Origin: Diadophis punctatus similis
Lineage: Eukaryota; Chordata; Lepidosauria; Squamata; Dipsadidae
DNA length: 64,000 nucleotides
Reading direction: 5' to 3'
NCBI GenBank assembly: GCA_023053685.1
Contig: JALIGW010000285.1
Coordinates: 1 to 64,000, forward strand
In this document: piece after piece, positions 1-9,656 of the stretch
Layout: each line of letters begins with the position of its first letter
Numbering within the stretch: position 1 is the stretch's first letter
Position numbers and translations under genes: made by a program
The notes under the pieces: generated by a model
Told to the model about the DNA's origin: nothing
The model's input: only the letters and a program-made list of their open reading frames with translations
Database searches by the model: none

Positions 1-166
1 TTCGCTGAAGAGCTAGCCCAAAGTCTAACACAGCATTCGCCTTATTTCTCAATTCAGCCCAAAAACATCACTTTTGACAAACACCTCAGAAATGAAAAAG
101 TAACACATATTCCTGTTCCCCACGGGCTGGAAAGCCGAATTCTCGCTTGATTTTCGATTCCAAGCC
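1..166 (+). repeat. First complete monomer, reference for position numbering
   Basis: I number monomers from TTC(C/G)CTGAAG. This copy is the 166-bp form; the next starts at 167 and then 333. Conserved parts are the NheI palindrome GCTAGC at 12-17, the stretch CACCTCAGAAATGAAAA near 82-98, CATATTCCTGTTCC near 106-119 and the EcoRI palindrome GAATTC near 137-142. Variable parts are position 4 (C or G), 22-23 (AAGT or AGGT context), 34-60, the TTTTGAC/TTTTGGC site near 73-79, the A-rich stretch near 96-101, the box near 117-126 and the tail 148-165 (for example TTGATTCCGACCT or TCGATTCCAAGCC). The 165-bp form lacks one A in GAAAAAGAAAC. Confidence 0.93.
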
Positions 167-332
167 TTCCCTGAAGAGCTAGCCCAAGGTCTAACACAGA
201 ATTCGCCTCAGTTCTCAATTCAGCCAAAAAACATGACTTTTGACAAACACCTCAGAAATGAAAAAGAAACACATATTCCTGTTCCCCACAGGCTGGAAAG
301 CCGAATTCTCGCTTGATTTTTGATTCCGACCT

Positions 333-2319
333 TTCCCTGAAGAGCTAGCCCAAGGTCTAACACAGCATTCGCCTTATTTCTCATTTCAGCCCGAAAACAT
401 CACTTTTGGCAAACACCTCAGAAATGAAAAGAAACACATATTCCTGTTCCCCAGGGGCTGGAAAGCCGAATTCTCGCTTGATTTTCGATTCCAAGCCTTC
501 GCTGAAGAGCTAGCCCAAAGTCTAACACAGCATTCGCCTTATTTCTCAATTCAGCCCAAAAACATCACTTTTGACAAACACCTCAGAAATGAAAATGAAA
601 CACATATTCCTGTTCCCCACAGGCTGGAAAGCCGAATTCTCGCTTGATTTTTGATTCCGACCTTTCCCTGAAGAGCTAGCCCAAGGTCTAACACAGCATT
701 CGCCTTATTTCTCATTTCAGCCCAAAAACATCACTTTTGGCAAACACCTCAGAAATGAAAAGAAACACATATTCCTGTTCCCCAGGGGCTGGAAAGCCGA
801 ATTCTCGCTTGATTTTCGATTCCAAGCCTTCGCTGAAGAGCTAGCCCAAAGTCTAACACAGCATTCGCCTTATTTCTCAATTCAGCCCAAAAACATCACT
901 TTTGACAAACACCTCAGAAATGAAAAAGAAACACATATTCCTGTTCCACACAGGCTGGAAAGCCGAATTCTCGCTTGATTTTTGATTCCGACCTTTCCCT
1001 GTAGAGCTAGCCCAAGGTCTAACACAGCATTCGCCTTATTTCTCATTTCAGCCCAAAAACATCACTTTTGGCAAACACCTCAGAAATGAAAAGAAACACA
1101 TATTCCTGTTCCCCAGGGGCTGGAAAGCCGAATTCTCGCTTGATTTTCGATTCCAAGCCTTCGCTGAAGAGCTAGCCCAAAGTCTAACACAGCATTCGCC
1201 TTATTTCTCAATTCAGCCCAAAAACATCACTTTTGACAAACACCTCAGAAATGAAAATGAAACACATATTCCTGTTCCCCACAGGCTGGAAAGCCGAATT
1301 CTCGCTTCATTTTTGATTCCGACCTTTCCCTGAAGAGCTAGCCCAAGGTCTAACACAGCATTCGCCTTATTTCTCATTTCAGCCCAAAAACATCACTTTT
1401 GGCAAACACCTCAGAAATGAAAATAAACACATATTCCTGTTCCCCAGGGGCTGGAAAGCCGAATTCTCGCTTGATTTTTGATTCCAAGCCTTCGCTGAAG
1501 AGCTAGCCCAAAGTCTAACACAGCATTCGCCTTATTTCTCAATTCAGCCCAAAAACATCACTTTTGACAAACACCTCAGAAATGAAAATGAAACACATAT
1601 TCCTGTTCCCCACAGGCTGGAAAGCCGAATTCTCGCTTCATTTTTGATTCTGACCTTTCCCTGAAGAGCTAGCCCAAGGTCTAACACAGCATTCGCCTTA
1701 TTTCTCATTTCAGCCCAAAAACATCACTTTTGGCAAACACCTCAGAAATGAAAAGAAACACATATTCCTGTTCCCCAGGGGCTGGAAAGCCGAATTCTCG
1801 CTTCATTTTTGATTCCGACCTTTCCCTGAAGAGCTAGCCCAAGGTCTAACACAGCATTCGCCTTATTTCTCAATTCAGCCCAAAAACATCACTTTTGACA
1901 AACACCTCAGAAATGAAAAAGAAACACATATTCCTGTTCCCCACGGGCTGGAAAGCCGAATTCTCGCTTGATTTTTGATTCCGAGCCTACCCTGAAGAGC
2001 TAGCCCAAAGTCTAACACAGCATTCGCCTTAGGATTCAATTCAGTCCAAAAATATCACTTTTGACAAACACCTCAGAAATGAAAAAGAAACACATATTCC
2101 TGTTCCCCACGGGCTGGAAAGCCGAATTCTCGCTTGATTTTCGATTCCAAGCCTTCGCTGAAGAGCTAGCCCAAGGTCTAACACAGCATTCGCCTTATTT
2201 CTCAATTCAGCCCAAAAACATCACTTTTGACAAACACCTCAGAAATGAAAAAGAAACACATATTCCTGTTCCCCACAGGCTGGAAAGCCGAATTCTCGCT
2301 TGATTTTTGATTCCGACCT
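333..2319 (+). repeat. HOR copy A, 12 monomers (1987 bp)
   Basis: Monomer starts are 333, 498, 664, 829, 995, 1160, 1326, 1491, 1657, 1822, 1988 and 2154. The first nine alternate between a 165-bp type (CATTTCAG, TTTTGGC, GAAAAGAAAC, CCAGGGGCTGG) and a 166-bp type (TTCGCTG, CAAAGT, TTTTGAC, CCCACAGG), giving a 331-bp dimer. Single-base markers identify the unit: CCCGAAAAC near 390, GTTCCACACAG near 943 and CCCTGTAGAG near 998. Compared with copies B and C this unit has one extra monomer, the TTAGGATTCAATTCAG type at 1988-2153, and a different last monomer. Confidence 0.9.
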
Positions 2320-4140
2320 TTCCCTGAAGAGCTAGCCCAAGGTCTAACACAGCATTCGCCTTATTTCTCATTTCAGCCCGAAAACATCACTTTTGGCAAA
2401 CACCTCAGAAATGAAAAGAAACACATATTCCTGTTCCCCAGGGGCTGGAAAGCCGAATTCTCGCTTGATTTTCGATTCCAAGCCTTCGCTGAAGAGCTAG
2501 CCCAAAGTCTAACACAGCATTCGCCTTATTTCTCAATTCAGCCCAAAAACATCACTTTTGACAAACACCTCAGAAATGAAAATGAAACACATATTCCTGT
2601 TCCCCACAGGCTGGAAAGCCGAATTCTCGCTTGATTTTTGATTCCGACCTTTCCCTGAAGAGCTAGCCCAAGGTCTAACACAGCATTCGCCTTATTTCTC
2701 ATTTCAGCCCAAAAACATCACTTTTGGCAAACACCTCAGAAATGAAAAGAAACACATATTCCTGTTCCCCAGGGGCTGGAAAGCCGAATTCTCGCTTGAT
2801 TTTCGATTCCAAGCCTTCGCTGAAGAGCTAGCCCAAAGTCTAACACAGCATTCGCCTTATTTCTCAATTCAGCCCAAAAACATCACTTTTGACAAACACC
2901 TCAGAAATGAAAAAGAAACACATATTCCTGTTCCACACAGGCTGGAAAGCCGAATTCTCGCTTGATTTTTGATTCCGACCTTTCCCTGTAGAGCTAGCCC
3001 AAGGTCTAACACAGCATTCGCCTTATTTCTCATTTCAGCCCAAAAACATCACTTTTGGCAAACACCTCAGAAATGAAAAGAAACACATATTCCTGTTCCC
3101 CAGGGGCTGGAAAGCCGAATTCTCGCTTGATTTTCGATTCCAAGCCTTCGCTGAAGAGCTAGCCCAAAGTCTAACACAGCATTCGCCTTATTTCTCAATT
3201 CAGCCCAAAAACATCACTTTTGACAAACACCTCAGAAATGAAAATGAAACACATATTCCTGTTCCCCACAGGCTGGAAAGCCGAATTCTCGCTTCATTTT
3301 TGATTCCGACCTTTCCCTGAAGAGCTAGCCCAAGGTCTAACACAGCATTCGCCTTATTTCTCATTTCAGCCCAAAAACATCACTTTTGGCAAACACCTCA
3401 GAAATGAAAATAAACACATATTCCTGTTCCCCAGGGGCTGGAAAGCCGAATTCTCGCTTGATTTTTGATTCCAAGCCTTCGCTGAAGAGCTAGCCCAAAG
3501 TCTAACACAGCATTCGCCTTATTTCTCAATTCAGCCCAAAAACATCACTTTTGACAAACACCTCAGAAATGAAAATGAAACACATATTCCTGTTCCCCAC
3601 AGGCTGGAAAGCCGAATTCTCGCTTCATTTTTGATTCTGACCTTTCCCTGAAGAGCTAGCCCAAGGTCTAACACAGCATTCGCCTTATTTCTCATTTCAG
3701 CCCAAAAACATCACTTTTGGCAAACACCTCAGAAATGAAAAGAAACACATATTCCTGTTCCCCAGGGGCTGGAAAGCCGAATTCTCGCTTCATTTTTGAT
3801 TCCGACCTTTCCCTGAAGAGCTAGCCCAAGGTCTAACACAGCATTCGCCTTATTTCTCAATTCAGCCCAAAAACATCACTTTTGACAAACACCTCAGAAA
3901 TGAAAAAGAAACACATATTCCTGTTCCCCACGGGCTGGAAAGCCGAATTCTCGCTTGATTTTCGATTCCAAGCCTTCCCTGAAGAGCTAGCCCAAGGTCT
4001 AACACAGAATTCGCCTCAGTTCTCAATTCAGCCAAAAAACATGACTTTTGACAAACACCTCAGAAATGAAAATGAAACACATATTCCTGTTCCGCACAGG
4101 CTGGAAAGCCGAATTCTTGCTTGATTTTTGATTCCGACCT
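2320..4140 (+). repeat. HOR copy B, 11 monomers (1821 bp)
   Basis: The markers of copy A recur at a shift of 1987 bp: CCCGAAAAC near 2377, GTTCCACACAG near 2930, CCCTGTAGAG near 2985. The length equals five 165-bp plus six 166-bp monomers. The last monomer carries CAGAATTCGCCTCAG, CATGAC and CCGCACAGG, unlike the last monomers of copy A. It is almost identical to copy C. Confidence 0.9.
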
Positions 4141-5961
4141 TTCCCTGAAGAGCTAGCCCAAGGTCTAACACAGCATTCGCCTTATTTCTCATTTCAGCCC
4201 GAAAACATCACTTTTGGCAAACACCTCAGAAATGAAAAGAAACACATATTCCTGTTCCCCAGGGGCTGGAAAGCCGAATTCTCGCTTGATTTTCGATTCC
4301 AAGCCTTCGCTGAAGAGCTAGCCCAAAGTCTAACACAGCATTCGCCTTATTTCTCAATTCAGCCCAAAAACATCACTTTTGACAAACACCTCAGAAATGA
4401 AAATGAAACACATATTCCTGTTCCCCACAGGCTGGAAAGCCGAATTCTCGCTTGATTTTTGATTCCGACCTTTCCCTGAAGAGCTAGCCCAAGGTCTAAC
4501 ACAGCATTCGCCTTATTTCTCATTTCAGCCCAAAAACATCACTTTTGGCAAACACCTCAGAAATGAAAAGAAACACATATTCCTGTTCCCCAGGGGCTGG
4601 AAAGCCGAATTCTCGCTTGATTTTCGATTCCAAGCCTTCGCTGAAGAGCTAGCCCAAAGTCTAACACAGCATTCGCCTTATTTCTCAATTCAGCCCAAAA
4701 ACATCACTTTTGACAAACACCTCAGAAATGAAAAAGAAACACATATTCCTGTTCCACACAGGCTGGAAAGCCGAATTCTCGCTTGATTTTTGATTCCGAC
4801 CTTTCCCTGTAGAGCTAGCCCAAGGTCTAACACAGCATTCGCCTTATTTCTCATTTCAGCCCAAAAACATCACTTTTGGCAAACACCTCAGAAATGAAAA
4901 GAAACACATATTCCTGTTCCCCAGGGGCTGGAAAGCCGAATTCTCGCTTGATTTTAGATTCCAAGCCTTCGCTGAAGAGCTAGCCCAAAGTCTAACACAG
5001 CATTCGCCTTATTTCTCAATTCAGCCCAAAAACATCACTTTTGACAAACACCTCAGAAATGAAAATGAAACACATATTCCTGTTCCCCACAGGCTGGAAA
5101 GCCGAATTCTCGCTTCATTTTTGATTCCGACCTTTCCCTGAAGAGCTAGCCCAAGGTCTAACACAGCATTCGCCTTATTTCTCATTTCAGCCCAAAAACA
5201 TCACTTTTGGCAAACACCTCAGAAATGAAAATAAACACATATTCCTGTTCCCCAGGGGCTGGAAAGCCGAATTCTCGCTTGATTTTTGATTCCAAGCCTT
5301 CGCTGAAGAGCTAGCCCAAAGTCTAACACAGCATTCGCCTTATTTCTCAATTCAGCCCAAAAACATCACTTTTGACAAACACCTCAGAAATGAAAATGAA
5401 ACACATATTCCTGTTCCCCACAGGCTGGAAAGCCGAATTCTCGCTTCATTTTTGATTCTGACCTTTCCCTGAAGAGCTAGCCCAAGGTCTAACACAGCAT
5501 TCGCCTTATTTCTCATTTCAGCCCAAAAACATCACTTTTGGCAAACACCTCAGAAATGAAAAGAAACACATATTCCTGTTCCCCAGGGGCTGGAAAGCCG
5601 AATTCTCGCTTCATTTTTGATTCCGACCTTTCCCTGAAGAGCTAGCCCAAGGTCTAACACAGCATTCGCCTTATTTCTCAATTCAGCCCAAAAACATCAC
5701 TTTTGACAAACACCTCAGAAATGAAAAAGAAACACATATTCCTGTTCCCCACGGGCTGGAAAGCCGAATTCTCGCTTGATTTTCGATTCCAAGCCTTCCC
5801 TGAAGAGCTAGCCCAAGGTCTAACACAGAATTCGCCTCAGTTCTCAATTCAGCCAAAAAACATGACTTTTGACAAACACCTCAGAAATGAAAATGAAACA
5901 CATATTCCTGTTCCGCACAGGCTGGAAAGCCGAATTCTTGCTTGATTTTTGATTCCGACCT
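4141..5961 (+). repeat. HOR copy C, 11 monomers (1821 bp)
   Basis: Markers recur 1821 bp after copy B: CCCGAAAAC near 4198, GTTCCACACAG near 4751, CCCTGTAGAG near 4806. It has a private change at about 4956 (TTTAGATTCC where the other copies have TTTCGATTCC). After 5961 the order of monomers changes near 6011, so the 11-mer HOR ends here. The right half of this copy (from about 4850) is also the left part of the 4807-bp duplication. Confidence 0.9.
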
Positions 5962-8900
5962 TTCCCTGAAGAGCTAGCCCAAGGTCTAACACAGCATTCG
6001 CCTTATTTCTCAATTCAGCCCAAAAACATCACTTTTGACAAACACCTCAGAAATGAAAAAGAAACACATATTCCTGTTCCCCACAGGCTGGAAAGCCGAA
6101 TTCTCACTTGATTTTTGATTCCGACCTTTCCCTGAAGAGCTAGCCCAAGCTCTAACACAGCATTCGCCTTATTTCTCAATTCAGCCCAAAAACATCACTT
6201 TTGGCAAACACCTCAGAAATGAAAAGAAACACATATTCCTGTTCCCCAGGGGCTGGAAAGCCGAATTCTCGCTTGATTTTCGATTCCAAGCCTTCGCTGA
6301 AGAGCTAGCCCAAAGTCTAACACAGCATTCGCCTTATTTCTCAATTCAGCCCAAAAACATCACTTTTGACAAACACCTCAGAAATGAAAATGAAACACAT
6401 ATTCCTGTTCCCCACGGGCTGGAAAGCTGAATTCTCACTTGAATTTTTATTCCGAGCCTACCCTGAAGAGCTAGCCCAAAGTCTAACACAGCATTCGCCT
6501 TAGGACTCAATACAGCCAAAAAACATGACTTTTGACAAACACCTCAGAAATGAAAATGAAACACATATTCCTGTTCCCCACAGGCTGGAAAGCCGAATTC
6601 TCGCTTGATTTTTGATTCCGACCTTTCCCTGAAGAGCTAGCCCAAGGTCTAACACAGCATTCGCCTTATTTCTCAATTCAGCCCAAAAACATCACTTTTG
6701 GCAAACACCTCAGAAATGAAAAGAAACACATATTCCTGTTCCCCAGGGACTGGAAAGCCGAATTCTCGCTTGATTTTCGTTTCCAAGCCTTCGCTGAAGA
6801 GCTAGCCCAAAGTCTAACACAGCATTCGCCTTATTTCTCAATTCAGCCCAAAAACATCACTTTTGACAAACACCTCAGAAATGAAAAAGTAACACATATT
6901 CCTGTTCCCCACGGGCTGGAAAGCCGAATTCTCGCTTGATTTTCGATTCCAAGCCTTCCCTGAAGAGCTAGCCCAAGGTCTAACACAGAATTCGCCTCAG
7001 TTCTCAATTCAGCCAAAAAACATGACTTTTGACAAACACCTCAGAAATGAAAATGAAACACATATTCCTGTTCTGCACAGGCTGGAAAGCCGAATTCTCG
7101 CTTGATTTTTGATTCCGACCTTTCCCTGAAGAGCTAGCCCAAGGTCTAACACAGCATTCGCCTTATTTCTCAATTCAGCCCAAAAACATCACTTTTGACA
7201 AACACCTCAGAAATGAAAAAGAAACACATATTCCTGTTCCCCACAGGCTGGAAAGCCGAATTCTCGCTTCATTTTTGATTCCGACCTTTCCCTGAAGAGC
7301 TAGCCCAAGGTCTAACACAGCATTCGCCTTATTTCTCAATTCAGCCCAAAAACATCACTTTTGGCAAACACCTCAGAAATGAAAAGAAACACATATTCCT
7401 GTTCCCCAGGGGCTGGAAAGCCAAATTCTCGCTTGATTTTCGATTCCAAGCCTTCCCTGAAGAGCTAGCCCAAGGTCTAAAACAGAATTCGCCTTAGTTC
7501 TCAATTCAGCCAAAAAACATCACTTTTGACAAACACCTCAGAAATGAAAAAGAAACACATATTCCTGTTCCCCACGTGCTGGAAAGCCGAATTCTCGCTT
7601 GAATTTTGATTCCGAGCCTACCCTGAAGAGCTAGCCCAAAGTGTAACGCAGCATTCGCCTTAGGACTCAATACAGCCAAAAAACATGACTTTTGACAAAC
7701 ACCTCAGAAATGAAAATGAAACACATATTCCTGTTCCCCACAGGCTGGAAAGCCGAATTCTCGCTTGATTTTTGATTCCGACCTTTCCCTGAAGAGCTAG
7801 CCCAAGGTCTAACACAGCATTCGCCTTATTTCTCAATTCAGCCCAAAAACATCACTTTTGACAAACACCTCAGAAATGAAAAAGTAACACATATTCCTGT
7901 TCCCCACGGGCTGGAAAGCCGAATTCTCGCTTGATTTTCGATTCCAAGCCTTCCCTTTAGAGCTAGCCCAAGGTCTAACACAGAATTCGCCTCAGTTCTC
8001 AATTCAGCCAAAAAACATGACTTTTGACAAACACCTCAGAAATGAAAATGAAACACATATTCCTGTTCTGCACAGGCTGGAAAGCCGAATTCTCGCTTGA
8101 TTTTTGATTCCGACCTTTCCCTGAAGAGCTAGCCCAAGGTCTAACACAGCATTCGCCTTATTTCTCAATTCAGCCCAAAAACATCACTTTTGACAAACAC
8201 CTCAGAAATGAAAACAAAACACATATTCCTGTTCCCCACAGGCTGGAAAGCCGAATTCTCGCTTGATTTTTGATTCCGACCTTTCCCTGAAGAGCTAGCC
8301 CAAGGTCTAACACAGCATTCGCCTTATTTCTCAATTCAGCCCAAAAACATCACTTTTGGCAAACACCTCAGAAATGAAAAGAAACACATATTCCTGTTCC
8401 CCAGGGGCTGGAAAGCCAAATTCTCGCTTGATTTTCGATTCCAAGCCTTCCCTGAAGAGCTAGCCCAAGGTCTAAAACAGAATTCGCCTTAGTTCTCAAT
8501 TCAGCCAAAAAACATCACTTTTGACAAACACCTCAGAAATGAAAAAGAAACACATATTCCTGTTCCCCATGTGCTGGAAAGCCGAATTCTCGCTTGAATT
8601 TTGATTCCGAGCCTACCCTGAAGAGCTAGCCCAAAGTGTAACGCAGCATTCGCCTTAGGACTCAATACAGCCAAAAAACATGACTTTTGACAAACACCTC
8701 AGAAATGAAAATGAAACACATATTCCTGTTCCCCACAGGCTGGAAAGCCGAATTCTCGCTTGATTTTTGATTCCGACCTTTCCCTGAAGAGCTAGCCCAA
8801 GGTCTAACACAGCATTCGCCTTATTTCTCAATTCAGCCCAAAAACATCACTTTTGGCAAACACCTCAGAAATGAAAAAGAAACACATATTCCTGTTCCCC

Positions 8901-9428
8901 ACAGGCTGGAAAGCCGAATTCTCGCTCGATTTTTGATTCCGACCTTTCCCTGAAGAGCTAGCCCAAGGTCTAACCCAGCATTCGCCTTATTTCTCAATTC
9001 AGCCCAAAAACATTACTTTTGGCAAACACCTCAGAAATGAAAAAGAAACACATATTCCTGTTCCCCAGGGGCTGGAAAGCCGAATTCTCGCTTGATTTTC
9101 GATTCCAAGCCTTCGCTGAAGAGCTAGCCCAAAGTCTAACACAGCTTTCTCCTTATTTCTCAATTCAGCCCAAAAACATCACTTTTGACAAACACCTCAG
9201 AAATGAAAAAGAAACACATATTCCTGTTCCCCAGGGGCTGGAAAGCCGAATTCTCGCTTGATTTTCGATTCCAAGCCTTCGCTGAAGAGCTAGCCCAAAG
9301 TCTAACACAGCATTCGCCTTATTTCTCAATTCAGCCCAAAAACATCACTTTTGACAAACACCTCAGAAATGAAAAAGTAACACATATTCCTGTTCCCCAC
9401 GGGCTGGAAAGCCGAATTCTCGCTTGAT
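4850..9428 (+). repeat. 29-monomer-shift duplication, copy 1
   Basis: This segment aligns with 9657-14235 at a constant shift of 4807 bp (29 monomers). Matching landmarks include the CACGTG of 7573 with 12380, CATGTG of 8568 with 13375, and the monomers from 9019 and 9185 with those from 13826 and 13992. Left of about 4850 the alignment fails (CCCTGTAGAG and CATTTCAG against CCCTGAAGAG and CAATTCAG); right of about 9428 it fails again. Only a handful of substitutions separate the copies, for example CCAGGGGCTGG here against CCATGGGCTGG at the matching place near 13874. The few differences imply a recent duplication. Confidence 0.87.
6812..8850 (+). repeat. Nested 6-monomer (995-bp) tandem duplication
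   Basis: The stretch from about 6812 repeats at a shift of 995 bp: TTTTGAC followed by GAAAAAGTAAC at 6861 and 7856, and the CACGTG/CATGTG monomer at 7573 and 8568. The alignment ends near 8851, where TTTTGGC replaces TTTTGAC. The second unit has CATGTG for CACGTG, CCCTTTAGAG for CCCTGAAGAG and GAAAACAAAAC for GAAAAAGAAAC. The same pair recurs inside the second large duplication at about 11619-13657, so the 995-bp duplication is the older event. Confidence 0.85.
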
Positions 9429-9656
9429 TTTCGATTCCAAGCCTTCCCTGAAGAGCTAGCCCAAGGTCTAGCACAGAATTCGCCTCAGTTCTCAATTCAG
9501 CCAAAAAACATGACTTTTGACAAACACCTCAGAAATGAAAATGAAACACATATTCCTGTTCCGCACAGGCTGGAAAGCCGAATTCTCGCTTGATTTTTGA
9601 TTCCGACCTTTCCCTGAAGAGCTAGCCCAAGGTCTAACACAGCATTCGCCTTATTT

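Noticed and set aside
34..52. Possible CENP-B box (TTCG, then A five bases on) in ATTCGCCTTATTTCTCA
   Set aside because: It matches the TTCG and A positions of the mammalian motif but lacks the CGGG half, so five of nine key bases. The match is no better than others in the monomer such as CTTCGCTGAAGAG.
61..115. TTGACA resembling a bacterial -35 element in each monomer
   Set aside because: No -10-like hexamer stands 16-18 bp downstream and the motif is part of a repeated unit in an apparently eukaryotic satellite.
1..166. Assignment to a named satellite family or species from monomer length
   Set aside because: Many plants and animals have satellites of 160-180 bp. I do not recognise this sequence, and length alone is not evidence.
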